In this document: positions 8,548 through 17,775 of the stretch, piece after piece
Layout of the letters: every line of letters starts with the position of its first letter
Position numbering within the stretch: the first letter of the stretch is position 1
From: Nitrobacteraceae bacterium AZCC 2146
GTDB lineage: Bacteria; Pseudomonadota; Alphaproteobacteria; Rhizobiales; Xanthobacteraceae
Direction of reading: 5' to 3'
Assembly: GCA_036924855.1 (NCBI GenBank)
Contig: JBAGRP010000001.1
Span: 1,302,001-1,366,000 of the forward strand
Length of the DNA stretch: 64,000 nucleotides
The notes under the pieces: model-generated
Seen by the model: only the letters and a program-made list of their open reading frames with translations
What the model was told of the DNA's origin: nothing
Database searches by the model: none
Made by a program: the position numbers and the translations under genes

Positions 8548-9741
8548 ATGCTTCTTGAAATGGAGCGTGCCACGGGCCGCGAATTTGAGGGAACGACCAT
8601 TGGTATACGTCCGGGAGCGGCGAATAAGGAAATGATCAAAGTGGTAGGACACCGACAAGAACGGCGCGGCACAGCTAACGTCGAGTCTGGGACTGCCCCC
8701 GAACAACACACGAGAGACAGGGTTTTCGAGGACATCAGCGTCTTGCGATCCAGGCTCAGTGCCTATCTCAGCGCGCAAGCGGGATCCGCGGTCGTCGTTG
8801 AGAGCCTCACGAAATTTCCGGCAGGCTTTTCCTGGATCACCTATGGCGTGCGTGTCAGCGGCTATCCTCAGGCTCAGGACATCATCCTTCGGATTGGGCC
8901 CCCTTACGGCCTGTTTGCGCCGTATAGCGCAATGCCAGAATTCCAATCGCTTAGCGCGCTTAAAGCAAGTGCGGTGCCGGTCCCGCGTGCGTTCATGGCA
9001 AGCGACGACACTTCCATTCTCGGCGCGCCGTTCTTTCTCTGCGAACGCGTCGACGGCGATACGCCACTGCCGTGGGGCGGCGAGCAGAACGCCGCCCTGG
9101 ACGGCGCCCGCCGGGAAGCTCTTGCGCAGGATTTCGTCGATGCACTGGCGGCGCTTCATGCGTTCGACTGGCGCGAAACGTCGCTCGCCAACTGGGAAAG
9201 CGGCCTCACTACCGACAATGTTGCCGATCGCCAGATTGATTTCTGGTGGGAGCGGTTTCAACGCTGGGCGCTGCGACCGCATCCGATGGCGCATCGCGCC
9301 TTCGCCTGGCTGCGTCAGAACCAGCCCAAGGCGCCTCGCGTCGCGATCGTTCACGGCGACTACCGGCTGGGCAATTTTCTCGAGCGCGGCGATCGGATCA
9401 CTGCGATCCTTGACTGGGAACTGGTGCATTTGGGCGATCCCATCGAGGATTTGGGCTGGGCCTTCCTGCCGCAATACCGCGGCGGAACAGGACTGGTCTG
9501 CGGCCTGGCGAGCGAAGAGGCGTTTCTGGCGCGATACGAAGAACGCGCCGGCATTCGCGTCGATAGAGCGGCCCTGAATTTCTACATTGTGTTTTCGCTT
9601 TTGAAACTTGCGCTGACCCACATGGCAGCGGCGCGATGTTTTGAAGACGGCCTCTTCAACGACATGCGCATGCCGGCGATGGCCACGCAGATCGCGCCCG
9701 TGTTCCGGCAAATCGCCAAGGCATTGGAGCGCACGAAATGA
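8548..9741 (+). CDS. Phosphotransferase (APH/ACAD10-11 kinase-like)
   Basis: 397-residue aminoglycoside-phosphotransferase-fold kinase. The catalytic loop is IVHGDYRLGNFL (about residues 269-280) and the metal motif ILDWELVHLGDP (about residues 289-300), both intact. Family members linked to acyl-CoA dehydrogenases, such as LvaA of Pseudomonas and ACAD10/11 of animals, phosphorylate 4-hydroxyacyl-CoA so that the phosphate can be eliminated. The start is uncertain: homology begins after residue 55, and ATG 8632 is an alternative. The stop overlaps the next gene by four bases (ATGA), so the two are coupled. Confidence 0.85.
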   Translation: MLLEMERATGREFEGTTIGIRPGAANKEMIKVVGHRQERRGTANVESGTAPEQHTRDRVFEDISVLRSRLSAYLSAQAGSAVVVESLTKFPAGFSWITYGVRVSGYPQAQDIILRIGPPYGLFAPYSAMPEFQSLSALKASAVPVPRAFMASDDTSILGAPFFLCERVDGDTPLPWGGEQNAALDGARREALAQDFVDALAALHAFDWRETSLANWESGLTTDNVADRQIDFWWERFQRWALRPHPMAHRAFAWLRQNQPKAPRVAIVHGDYRLGNFLERGDRITAILDWELVHLGDPIEDLGWAFLPQYRGGTGLVCGLASEEAFLARYEERAGIRVDRAALNFYIVFSLLKLALTHMAAARCFEDGLFNDMRMPAMATQIAPVFRQIAKALERTK

Positions 9742-10229
9742 ACAATTCGCTGCCTCGCCTGATCGACGGTATGATCGCGACGCTGCGCCGCGAGATCATC
9801 CCTCATGTCGAGGGCGACTTTGCGCGCGGTCAGGCCTTTGGTCTGATCTATATGTTGAACAGCATCCGCCTGCGCGCCTCCTGGTCCAACGCGTTTCTGC
9901 TCGAACAGATCAGCGCCCTGGAAGAAGCTAGTCGGGAGCTCGAGGATGCGGTCGCCGATCTGCCGGGCGCACCTTTGCCGGCGATTCGCGCGCCCGCGGA
10001 TGTTCCCACCGCGCCAGAGCTCGAAACGGCGCGCGATCAAGGCGACGAGCGGCTGTGCGAATTGATCGACTGGTTGGCGATCCGGCGCGACACCCTCTCG
10101 CAACCTGCCGTCGCGCGCGCCGATGCCATTGTCGAGCGCTATCTCAATCGACAGCTGAAGTGGGACCTGGCGACGAGCGCAAAGCCTATGTTCGACGAGA
10201 TTTCCCGCGGAACCGAAAAGGGCGCCTGA
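9738..10229 (+). CDS. DUF6285-like small helical protein
   Basis: 163-residue, mostly alpha-helical protein with no catalytic motif. The opening NNSLPRLIDGMIATLRREIIPHVEGDFARGQA... and a conserved Trp-rich middle (RASWSNAFLL) resemble the DUF6285 family usually found beside acyl-CoA-linked kinases. By analogy with LvaB, the small partner needed for LvaA activity, it may be an accessory subunit of the kinase it overlaps. The family assignment is from memory of motifs and gene order, so the function is inference. Confidence 0.75.
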   Translation: MNNSLPRLIDGMIATLRREIIPHVEGDFARGQAFGLIYMLNSIRLRASWSNAFLLEQISALEEASRELEDAVADLPGAPLPAIRAPADVPTAPELETARDQGDERLCELIDWLAIRRDTLSQPAVARADAIVERYLNRQLKWDLATSAKPMFDEISRGTEKGA

Positions 10230-10243
10230 GAAGGCGAAACGAC

Positions 10244-11359
10244 ATGCTTTCAGAACAAGACGATTTCATCGGGCATCAACTGCCGACCACATTCGACCAT
10301 GTCATGAGCAGCGATCCAAGCTGGATGGAGCGGTTGTGGTATACGGGGCACCCGAGGCCCGACGGCGACATGATATTCGACATCGGCCTAGGCTGGCATC
10401 CCAACCGCAATGTGATGGATGGCTTTGCCGGCGTGACGATCGGCGGAATGCAATACAATTTCCGCGCGTCGCGACGCCTTCGACCCAATCCGCTGACAAC
10501 AGCCATCGGTCCGCTGCGCATCGAAATCCTTGAAGGCCTGCGACGTCACCGGCTTGTGCTGGAGACCAATGAATCCGGGTTGTCCTTTGATCTCGAATTC
10601 GTGGCGACGATGAACCCCCACGAGGAAGAGCCGCATTTTCGCCGTCGCAACGGCCGCGTGACCGAGCAAATGGCCCGCGCTCAACAATTGGGCGCCTATC
10701 GCGGCTGCATCGACGTCGCCGGCACCCGGCACCTGGTCACCGAAGAGACCTGGTTGGGACAGCGCGATCATTCCTGGGGAATTCGCGCGGAGATGCGGAC
10801 TGACGAATCCAATCCGCCGCTGACCTTCTATCCTCCGTTCTTCTATTGCTGGGCCACGGTGCAATTCGCCAACCGCGGCTTGCATCTGTTCTTTAAGGAG
10901 CGCGCGCCCGGCGACACGATCTATATTTCGGGCGAGGAGGTTCTCTCCGTCGGCACGCGCTCGAAAGAGCAGGTCCGGCTCCGCGACGTCTCCCATGACG
11001 TTGTCTGGGCGAAGGATCAGAACGGGCAGACTTTTGAGAGCGCCGCGTTCGACGCCCGTTTCAGCGACGGCTCGCAGCGACACCTCAAGATCCGCGCGCT
11101 GCCGGCAAGATACTTCTTGAAGGCCGGATTGTATGGCGGACTCAAGGGCTGGTCACAGGGTGACGACAAGGGAAAGCTCTACGTCGAACATGATGTGTGG
11201 GATCTGGCCGATCCGGCGATCCGCCGTCTTGCGCGCACGCTCGGCGACCACGTCATTGAGGTGACCGATGGCGACGAGGTCGGCTATGGGATCATCGAAT
11301 ACGGCGTCGGAAAGGACTACGCACGCTATTCCGAAGTGCAGGATCATCCACCAATCTGA
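10244..11359 (+). CDS. DUF7064/DUF7065-like (AttH/CrtC-fold) protein
   Basis: 371 residues from ATG 10244 (GAGAAGG upstream); a longer open frame begins at 10055 but overlaps the preceding gene. The motif GQRDHSWGIR (about residues 179-188) and the beta-rich make-up resemble the two-domain lipocalin-like DUF7064/DUF7065 or CrtC/AttH fold proteins. These are often encoded in lipid, terpenoid or steroid catabolic clusters. No signal peptide. It lies 14 bases after the DUF6285-like gene and completes a three-gene operon with the kinase. Its reaction is unknown. Confidence 0.75.
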   Translation: MLSEQDDFIGHQLPTTFDHVMSSDPSWMERLWYTGHPRPDGDMIFDIGLGWHPNRNVMDGFAGVTIGGMQYNFRASRRLRPNPLTTAIGPLRIEILEGLRRHRLVLETNESGLSFDLEFVATMNPHEEEPHFRRRNGRVTEQMARAQQLGAYRGCIDVAGTRHLVTEETWLGQRDHSWGIRAEMRTDESNPPLTFYPPFFYCWATVQFANRGLHLFFKERAPGDTIYISGEEVLSVGTRSKEQVRLRDVSHDVVWAKDQNGQTFESAAFDARFSDGSQRHLKIRALPARYFLKAGLYGGLKGWSQGDDKGKLYVEHDVWDLADPAIRRLARTLGDHVIEVTDGDEVGYGIIEYGVGKDYARYSEVQDHPPI

Positions 11360-11512
11360 GGTGACCGAGTCGCCGACGTGGATGCTAACTCACAAACGAA
11401 GTAAGCGACACCGGTAGCCTACGCCCTCGCCCCGCCGTTGTGCGCTGTCGCGTGGAAAGGTTTAGGCTTTGCTTGCGGCTCGCTCCGATTCCGAGGCTTG
11501 TGGAACAGCTTC

Positions 11513-12511
11513 TTAAAGCCGGATGAGCCGTTTGCCCTGGTTCTCGCCTCGATAGAGCCCGGCAAGGGCGTCGGGGCAGGATTCCAGGCCGTCGAGGATA
11601 TCCTCCTCATAGCGAAGCCGGCCTGCGCGGACCCAGTCAGCGAGAGTGGCTATCGATGCTTCGTAGCGCTCCATATGATCGAAAATCACGAACCCCTGCA
11701 TGCGAGCGCGTTTGACCAGCAGATGCCGTTCGACCCGCGGGCCCGTCGGCCATGGGTCCCACGAGGGAATCGACGCAGTGCCGCAAATGACGACGCGGGC
11801 GCCCACCGCAAGCTGGGGATAGACAAGATCGCTGATCGCACCTGCTGTGTTATCAAAATAGACCTGCACGCCGTCGGGGCAAGCCGCGACCAGCGCTTCA
11901 GCCATTCCCGGCGCTTTGTAGTCGATCGCCGCGTCGTAGCCGAAAAGACCCAGACATCGTGCCGTTTTTTCCGGCCCGCCAGCGATGCCGACCGTGCGGC
12001 AATCCATGATTTTCGCGATCTGGCCGACAGCCGACCCCACAGCTCCGGCGGCGGTGGACACCAGGACTGTATCACTGCCCCTTGGCTCACCGATCAGGGT
12101 CAGCGCCAGGAGCGCCGTTACCCCATTGATACCCAGTACTCCGAGCGCGAGCGAGCGTGGCAGATCGGTTTCGACGATCCTGCGTACGACGGCGCCCGCT
12201 TCGACGGTGGCCAGTTCCTGCCACCCAAACCATCCCGTGACGACATCGCCCGTGCGAAAATCCGGGTGGCGGGATTCGACGACTTCGCCAACCGCCAACG
12301 CCCGCATCACCGAACCAACTTCCACCGCTGCCGAATAATTGCCGATATCGGCGATCCAGCCACGCATCGCCGGTTCGACCGACAGGAAATTGTTTCGCAC
12401 CAGGATCTGGCCGTCTGCGGGAGGGCGAATCGGCGCTTCGCGAATGGCGAAGTGCTCAGATTGCGCGACGCCTGTGGGCCGCAAAACAAGAATGACCTGG
12501 CGGTTCATCAT
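11513..12511 (-). CDS. NADP-dependent MDR-family oxidoreductase
   Basis: 332-residue zinc-independent medium-chain reductase of the leukotriene-B4 dehydrogenase/curcumin reductase type. Present are LSVEPAMRGW (about residues 43-52), the AGAVGSAVGQIAK Rossmann loop (about residues 154-166), YFDNTAG and GTASIPSW. These enzymes reduce the alpha,beta double bond of enones or enoyl compounds with NADPH. Its ATG overlaps the stop of the nitronate monooxygenase gene by four bases. It ends the leftward operon starting near 20.4 kb and is convergent with the 10.2-11.4 kb gene. Confidence 0.9.
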   Translation of the reverse strand: MMNRQVILVLRPTGVAQSEHFAIREAPIRPPADGQILVRNNFLSVEPAMRGWIADIGNYSAAVEVGSVMRALAVGEVVESRHPDFRTGDVVTGWFGWQELATVEAGAVVRRIVETDLPRSLALGVLGINGVTALLALTLIGEPRGSDTVLVSTAAGAVGSAVGQIAKIMDCRTVGIAGGPEKTARCLGLFGYDAAIDYKAPGMAEALVAACPDGVQVYFDNTAGAISDLVYPQLAVGARVVICGTASIPSWDPWPTGPRVERHLLVKRARMQGFVIFDHMERYEASIATLADWVRAGRLRYEEDILDGLESCPDALAGLYRGENQGKRLIRL

Positions 12512-13464
12512 GATGGACCTATACCCATAGCGTTACGCGCGCGCGCATAGTCCGACACGAGCCAGTCGATATACTCCGCGGCCGGCCCCGCCTGCTTGAT
12601 TGCGCCGACGCCTTGACCGGCGCTCCAAATGTCGCGCCAGGCCTTGCTGTTCGATCCACCGCCAGAAATATTGACCCCAGCTCCTTCGCCGCGCATCAGC
12701 ATCTTCGGATCGAGGCCGTTGGCGAGTATCGATGGCAGCAGAAATGTTGCATTGGCGCCTGTAAAGCAATTCGCGATCACGATGTCTTTAGCACCGCAGT
12801 CGACGATCATCTGCTTGAACGCCGGTTGCGTATTCGCTTCGGTGGCGGCCAAAAACGGCGACCCTATATAAGCGAGATCGGCACCCAGCGTTTCAGCCGC
12901 AAGGACGGCACGCCCCGTGGCGATGCAGCCTGACAGGATCAGGAGCCCCTGCCACCATTCGCGGATTTCGGCGATTAGGGCGAAGGGCGAGACGTTGCCG
13001 GTATGTCCGCCCGCCCCTGCGGCCACCGCGATGATTCCGTCGACGCCGGTATCCGCACATTTGCGCGCATGGCGATCACTGATGACATCGTTGAAGACCA
13101 GGCCACCATAATCATGAATGGCATCGACGATCGCCGGGCTCGCCGCAAGCGCGAGCACGACAATGGGAACCTTATGCTCGACGATGATCGCAAGATCCGC
13201 TTCAAGCCGTTCGTTGGTCTTGTGGGCCACCAGATTGATTGCGAAGGGTACATCGCAGTCGTCAAGATCCTGCTTGATCCGAGTAATATCCGCGTCGAGC
13301 TGCGCGCTGGTCCTGGCATTGAGAGCCGGCATTGAGCCAATAATCCCGGACCTGCATTGCGCAACCACAAGCTCCGGGGTCGACGCGATGAACATCGGCC
13401 CCGCCATGACGGGAATTCTGACCTTTTCACCTAATCGTCTGGCTAAATCGGGACCATTCTTCAT
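12508..13464 (-). CDS. Nitronate monooxygenase family flavoprotein
   Basis: 318-residue FMN TIM-barrel of the nitronate monooxygenase/2-nitropropane dioxygenase family. Features are the N-terminal RIPVMAGPMFIAS, phosphate-binding GAGGHTGNVS (about residues 150-159) and LSGCIATGRAVLAAETLGAD, IGSPFLAATEA. In CoA catabolic clusters such proteins are often of unknown substrate, including enoyl reductase-like or propionate-3-nitronate detoxifying roles. The start overlaps the preceding MaoC stop (ATGA) and its end overlaps the next gene, so it sits inside a tightly coupled operon. Confidence 0.9.
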   Translation of the reverse strand: MKNGPDLARRLGEKVRIPVMAGPMFIASTPELVVAQCRSGIIGSMPALNARTSAQLDADITRIKQDLDDCDVPFAINLVAHKTNERLEADLAIIVEHKVPIVVLALAASPAIVDAIHDYGGLVFNDVISDRHARKCADTGVDGIIAVAAGAGGHTGNVSPFALIAEIREWWQGLLILSGCIATGRAVLAAETLGADLAYIGSPFLAATEANTQPAFKQMIVDCGAKDIVIANCFTGANATFLLPSILANGLDPKMLMRGEGAGVNISGGGSNSKAWRDIWSAGQGVGAIKQAGPAAEYIDWLVSDYARARNAMGIGPS

Positions 13465-14315
13465 TTAGCGCCTCCAAATGAAATCAGACCTTGATCGAGA
13501 ACTTTTCTTTCGCCGACGAAAGCCTGAAACATCGCCCGGTCGTCGTCGTGCCAGATGCAGAATTCGACTGCGTCTCCCGGAAATATCACGCCGGAAAAGC
13601 GGCACTGAAGCGCGCGGAAATGGGTGGGCGGATGACCGCACGCTCGCGCCACAGCGACGCCCGCCATGGCATAACTGGCAAGCCCATGAAGAATCGGCCG
13701 ATCGAATCCCGCCCGCCGCGCAATGTCAGGATCTGCGTGCAACGGGTTCTTGTCGCCTGACAGCCGATAGATGAGCGCAGCGCGCGGACTGACGGGCACG
13801 ACCACCCGGCTGTCCGGCTCACGATCGGGGATAACCGTGGGAACGGGTGTCGGCGACGGTCCGCCGAAGCCGCCATCACCGCGCAACAACAGTGTCTGCT
13901 CGAGCGTGCAGTAATGCATGCCACTGACCGCGTCATGAATGCTGCGCTCAAGAACCAGGACGGCGCCGCGTCCCGAACCGCGATCCACCAGCGAGACGAT
14001 ACGCGCCCGTCCGATGACCTCCGCCGCAGAAGGAAGCGGAGCATGAAACCAGGCGGCCTGCTCGGCGTGAACCAATTTTACGAAGTCGACACCGAATTCC
14101 GGCGCCGCAATCCACATGCCAGGTGATGCAAGCGTCACGGCAAACGCCGGAACAATCGCGAGGCTGTCTTCAAGAAGACAATTCAGATCGTCGCGATCGC
14201 AGGGGTTACGGCCGAGGCCGATTCCCAAGGCATAGATGATGGCGTCGCGTGGAGTGTAGCTTTGCGAGATCTCCTCGAAACAGTGATTGAGAAGACGGTC
14301 GGATTGCAACGGCAT
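13461..14315 (-). CDS. MaoC-like double-hotdog enoyl-CoA hydratase
   Basis: 284 residues from ATG 14315. The C-terminal half has the hydratase-2 motif SGDKNPLHADPDIARRAG followed by RPILHGLAS, with the catalytic Asp and His in place. The N-terminal half is a degenerate hotdog, as in peroxisomal multifunctional enzyme hydratase-2. It should hydrate a 2-enoyl-CoA to the (R)-3-hydroxyacyl-CoA, possibly a bulky side-chain substrate. It lies four bases after the restored end of the SDR and overlaps the nitronate monooxygenase gene. Confidence 0.88.
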   Translation of the reverse strand: MPLQSDRLLNHCFEEISQSYTPRDAIIYALGIGLGRNPCDRDDLNCLLEDSLAIVPAFAVTLASPGMWIAAPEFGVDFVKLVHAEQAAWFHAPLPSAAEVIGRARIVSLVDRGSGRGAVLVLERSIHDAVSGMHYCTLEQTLLLRGDGGFGGPSPTPVPTVIPDREPDSRVVVPVSPRAALIYRLSGDKNPLHADPDIARRAGFDRPILHGLASYAMAGVAVARACGHPPTHFRALQCRFSGVIFPGDAVEFCIWHDDDRAMFQAFVGERKVLDQGLISFGGAK

Positions 14316-14319
14316 GGTG

Positions 14320-15232
14320 TCAGACCGGGTCCCAGGTGAACACCTCAGCTGAGCGATGAAGTGGATAAAAATCATTGGCGAACATCGGAAACACCCGCTC
14401 GGCAATGGTCTCGGCGGTCCATCCGTCAGAACTGTGAGCGGTGCGGATCGGCCGCGGTTGCGAGAACAGATAAATCTCGTTGTTCCGGACGCCGAAGATT
14501 GTGTCCCGTAACGTGCGCGCCGGCATCGCTTGCCAACGCCGTCACAAACGGCGCGATCTTTTCTGGCACCAGCTTCTTCAGTCCATCGACCCGTCGTTGC
14601 TGCTCTGGCGTGTTGGTCGGAATCGAATCAATCATACGTGTCCAGGCGAACGGCGCCACGGCGTTTGATCGAACGTTAAAACGTTGCATATCCAACGCAA
14701 TGGATTTCGACAGACCGACAATGCCGAGTTTTGCCGCCGCATAGTTGGCTTGCCCGAAATTGCCGACAAGCCCGGAAGTCGATGTCATATGGATGTAGGC
14801 ACCCGAGGCCTGCGTCTTGAAGAACGGCGCCGCGGCCCGGCTCACGTTGAAGGAGCCCTTAAGATGCACCGCGATCACGGCGTCAAATTCCTCTTCGGTC
14901 ATTTTATGAAACAGACTGTCGCGCAAATTCCCGGCATTGTTCACGACCGCGTCGATGCGCCCGAATGCGTCGATGGCGGCCTGGATCATCGCCTGCGCGC
15001 CGTTCCAACTCGCCACGCTGTCAGCGTTCGCAACAGCGCGACCGCCCGACGCGATGATCTCGTTCGCGACATCCTGCGCCGGTGAGCTTTGTCCGACTTC
15101 GCCGGTCAACGTCACTCCGAGGTCATTCACAACGACCGCAGCGCCCGCCTTGGCGAGGTCTAGCGCGATGCCACGTCCGACGCCCCTCCCGCCGCCGGTT
15201 ACCAGCGCAACCTTTCCATTCATGACGCCCAT
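14320..15232 (-). pseudogene. SDR (MFE-type 3-hydroxyacyl-CoA dehydrogenase), frameshifted
   Basis: SDR from ATG 15232 (GAGG upstream). TGGGRGVGRGIALDLAKAGA, NDLG and NNAGNLRD mark the (3R)-hydroxyacyl-CoA dehydrogenase type found in multifunctional enzymes, with the YAAAK catalytic pair near residue 165. The frame breaks near base 14498 after GAHVTG. In the raw frame the protein ends at 14426 with an unrelated tail. One surplus base restores TIFGVRNNEIYLFSQPRP and a stop at 14320, four bases before the MaoC start. With the following MaoC hydratase this would mimic a split multifunctional enzyme. Mutation and sequencing error are both possible. Confidence 0.82.
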
Positions 15233-15242
15233 ATCGTTTGCC

Positions 15243-16421
15243 TCAATAGCTCTTGGGGAGATCGAGCACCTTCTCGGCGATGAAGCACAAGATCAGTTGC
15301 TCAGTAATCGGCGCTAGCCGCGTCAGCGAGACCTCGCGATAAAGCCGCTCGACGTGATATTCCTTGGCGTAGCCGAAACCGCCATGTGTCGCGACGGCTT
15401 GCCATGCCGCGTCATGGCCCGCACGGGCGCCAAGGAATTTAGCGCTATTGGCCTCCGCGCCACAGGGGCGGCCAGAGTCGTATAATTCGGCGGCCTTCAT
15501 CGCCATCAGCCACGCGGATTCCAGATACATCCATTTTTCCGCGAGTGGGTGCTGGATGCCTTGGTTCTGTCCGATCGGCCGATCGAACACGACACGCTCC
15601 TTGGCATACCGGGTCGCTCGACGTAATGCGTCCTGACCGATACCTATTGCTTCGGCCGCGATCAGCACACGCTCAGGGTTGAGACTGTGCAGGATGTAGG
15701 AGAACCCTTTGCCCTCTTCGCCGATGCGATCTTCCTCCGGGATGAAAAGCCCGTCGATGAAGATGGCGTTGGAGTCGACGGCCTTGCGCCCCATCTTCGG
15801 GATTTTTTTGACGTCGATTTTGCTGCGGTCGAGGTCGGTGTAAAAAATAGTTATGCCATCGGTTGGGCGCGCGCAGTCCTCAAACTTTGTCGTGCGCGTC
15901 AATAGCATGATCTTGTTCGCCACCAGCGCGGTCGACGTCCAGACCTTCTGCCCTCGCACGACATACCCCCCCTTCACCTTCTCGGCGAAAGTCTTGATCC
16001 GGGTGGTGTTGAGACCTGCGTCCGGTTCGGTGAAGCCGAAGCAGCATTGGTCCTTGCCCGAGATCAGTCGCGGAACCCAGCGCGCCTTTTGTTCCGGAGT
16101 GCCTTTGACGACGATGGGATGGGGGCCGAACAAATTGATATGAACCGTCGACGCGGCCGCCATGGCGCCGCCATGGCTCGCCACTTCATGCATCATGATC
16201 GCGGCTTCCGTGACGCCGAGGCCGGCGCCGCCATATTCCTCCGGCATGGTGATGCCGAGCCATCCCGCCTCGGCCATGGCGCGATGGAATTCCTGTGGAA
16301 ACCGTCCGTCCTCGTCGCGTTCGAGCCAGTAGTCATCGCCAAAGCGACTGACGACGGCGCGCACGCCTTCGCGAATAGCGTTGCGCTCGTCCTCGGTCGG
16401 CAGGTTTCTTGTTTTCGTCAT
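15243..16421 (-). CDS. Acyl-CoA dehydrogenase
   Basis: 392 residues from ATG 16421 (GGGAG upstream; a TTG at 16442 is a weaker alternative). Motifs are MPEEYGGAGLGVTEAAIMM, FTEPDAGLNTTRIKT, RGQKVWTSTALVANK and, near the C-terminus, THGGFGYAKEYHVERLYREV, then the family ending LAPITEQLILCFIAEKVLDLP. It oxidises an acyl-CoA with FAD and belongs to a different subfamily from the paralogous pair at the left end. It is 10 bases upstream of the SDR gene and belongs to the same leftward operon. Confidence 0.93.
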   Translation of the reverse strand: MTKTRNLPTEDERNAIREGVRAVVSRFGDDYWLERDEDGRFPQEFHRAMAEAGWLGITMPEEYGGAGLGVTEAAIMMHEVASHGGAMAAASTVHINLFGPHPIVVKGTPEQKARWVPRLISGKDQCCFGFTEPDAGLNTTRIKTFAEKVKGGYVVRGQKVWTSTALVANKIMLLTRTTKFEDCARPTDGITIFYTDLDRSKIDVKKIPKMGRKAVDSNAIFIDGLFIPEEDRIGEEGKGFSYILHSLNPERVLIAAEAIGIGQDALRRATRYAKERVVFDRPIGQNQGIQHPLAEKWMYLESAWLMAMKAAELYDSGRPCGAEANSAKFLGARAGHDAAWQAVATHGGFGYAKEYHVERLYREVSLTRLAPITEQLILCFIAEKVLDLPKSY

Positions 16422-16449
16422 GTCGCGATCACTCCCGAACAATTGTCCC

Positions 16450-17313
16450 TCAAACTGACGCCAGCGTCTTTCGCGCTGCTTTCAGGTGCGGAATGTCATA
16501 CATTTTGCCGTCGATACCGAGCGTGCCGACGCCCGGATTGGCTTCGAAGGCCTCGACGATCCTGCGCGCTTGTGCAATTTCCGCCTCGGAGGGCGCGTAA
16601 CAACGATTGATCGTGGCAACTTGATCCGGATGGATCGCAATACGCCCGCTAAATCCATCACGGCGCGATCGACGACAATCGCCCTCAAGGCCGTCGGTAT
16701 CCTTGAAATTTGCGAAAAGCGTATCGATCGGAGCGACTTCGGCGGCGGCGGCAGCGAAAAGGCATTGCACGCGCGCAACCTGGTACGGAGACGTCCAGGA
16801 TCCGTCAGGCTCCTTGTTGTCCGTCGCGCCGATCGCCGCACCAAGATCCTCCGCGCCCCAGGTCAGACCAACGAGCCGCGGATGGGCCGGCGCATAAGAG
16901 CCGAGGTTGAACATTGCTTTTGGCGTTTCCGTGCACACGACCGCAAGCTTGACCGAGCCAGGACTCATGCCCGATCGAACTTCCAATGCATCCAGATAGT
17001 AGGCAATGCGCGTCACATCGGCAGCGCTGTCGGCTTTCGGGATGAGTAACGCATCCAGGCCGGGTTTCACGACCGCCGCCATGTCATCGAGCGTCAGGCC
17101 GGTGTCGAGCGCATTCACGCGAACGAAAAACGCCCAATCGCGCTTCTTTTCCTGCTCGATCAGTTGGGCCACATGGGCACGCGCCGCAGCTTTTTGCGAA
17201 GGCGCGACCGCGTCTTCGAGATCGAGGATCAGGGCATCGGCGGCGGATTCACGGCCCCGCGCAAATTTCCGCTCGGAATCACCAGGTACGAACAACAGCG
17301 ATCGCAGTTTCAT
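16450..17313 (-). CDS. CitE/HpcH-family CoA ester lyase
   Basis: 287 residues from ATG 17313. LRSLLFVPGDSERKFARG, DALILDLEDAVAP and RVNALDTG are the opening signatures of the HpcH/HpaI-CitE TIM-barrel family (malyl-CoA, citramalyl-CoA or beta-methylmalyl-CoA lyases). GLTWGAEDLGAAIG and SGRIAIHPDQVATIN carry the Mg and CoA binding residues. It probably cleaves a 3-hydroxy-dicarboxylyl-CoA to acetyl- or propionyl-CoA and an oxoacid. The ATG overlaps the MaoC stop by four bases. MaoC plus CitE is the usual mesaconyl/methylmalyl-type pairing. Confidence 0.9.
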   Translation of the reverse strand: MKLRSLLFVPGDSERKFARGRESAADALILDLEDAVAPSQKAAARAHVAQLIEQEKKRDWAFFVRVNALDTGLTLDDMAAVVKPGLDALLIPKADSAADVTRIAYYLDALEVRSGMSPGSVKLAVVCTETPKAMFNLGSYAPAHPRLVGLTWGAEDLGAAIGATDNKEPDGSWTSPYQVARVQCLFAAAAAEVAPIDTLFANFKDTDGLEGDCRRSRRDGFSGRIAIHPDQVATINRCYAPSEAEIAQARRIVEAFEANPGVGTLGIDGKMYDIPHLKAARKTLASV

Positions 17314-17762
17314 GTCGGCTTCCGCAACATCAACGCAACACGTCGGCAAGTGACGATAACTTCATCACGCTGGTTAAATCCGCGATGTTCGAACGTTACG
17401 ATTCCCTGGCTCGGCCGCGATTTGCTGTCGCGCAAGGCGACGACTTTCGTTTCGGCGCGAATTGTGTCGCCAGCGAAGACAGGCTTTGGAAAGGCAACCT
17501 CCTCCCAGCCGAGATTGCCTATCGTTGTGCCCAAGGTGGTGTCTTGCACCGAAAGTCCCACCACCAACCCGAGCGTAAAGATCGAATTTATCAGCGGACG
17601 GCCGAACTCGGTGGTCTTGGCGTATTCATGGTCGATATGGATCGCGGCCGGATTGTAGGTCAGCGACGAAAAGAGGATATTGTCCATGTCCGTCACGGTT
17701 CGACGGATTTCATGAACAAAGGTCTGACCGATCTCGAATTGCTCAAAATATTTTCCCGCCAC
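17310..17762 (-). CDS. MaoC family dehydratase
   Basis: 150-residue single hotdog of the MaoC type, close to mesaconyl-CoA hydratase-like proteins. The catalytic segment is LTYNPAAIHIDHEYAKTTEFGRPLINS (hydratase-2 variant with Asn and His), followed by FPKPVFAGDTI. It probably adds water to an enoyl-CoA feeding the CitE-like lyase with which it overlaps by four bases. The two-gene arrangement supports a hydration plus retro-Claisen/aldol cleavage pair. Confidence 0.88.
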   Translation of the reverse strand: MAGKYFEQFEIGQTFVHEIRRTVTDMDNILFSSLTYNPAAIHIDHEYAKTTEFGRPLINSIFTLGLVVGLSVQDTTLGTTIGNLGWEEVAFPKPVFAGDTIRAETKVVALRDSKSRPSQGIVTFEHRGFNQRDEVIVTCRRVALMLRKPT

Positions 17763-17775
17763 GCCGTCGTCTCCT

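Noticed and set aside
8506..9711. 401-codon open frame on the - strand opposite the kinase
   Set aside because: The kinase strand carries intact catalytic motifs and coupled neighbours; the antisense frame has none.
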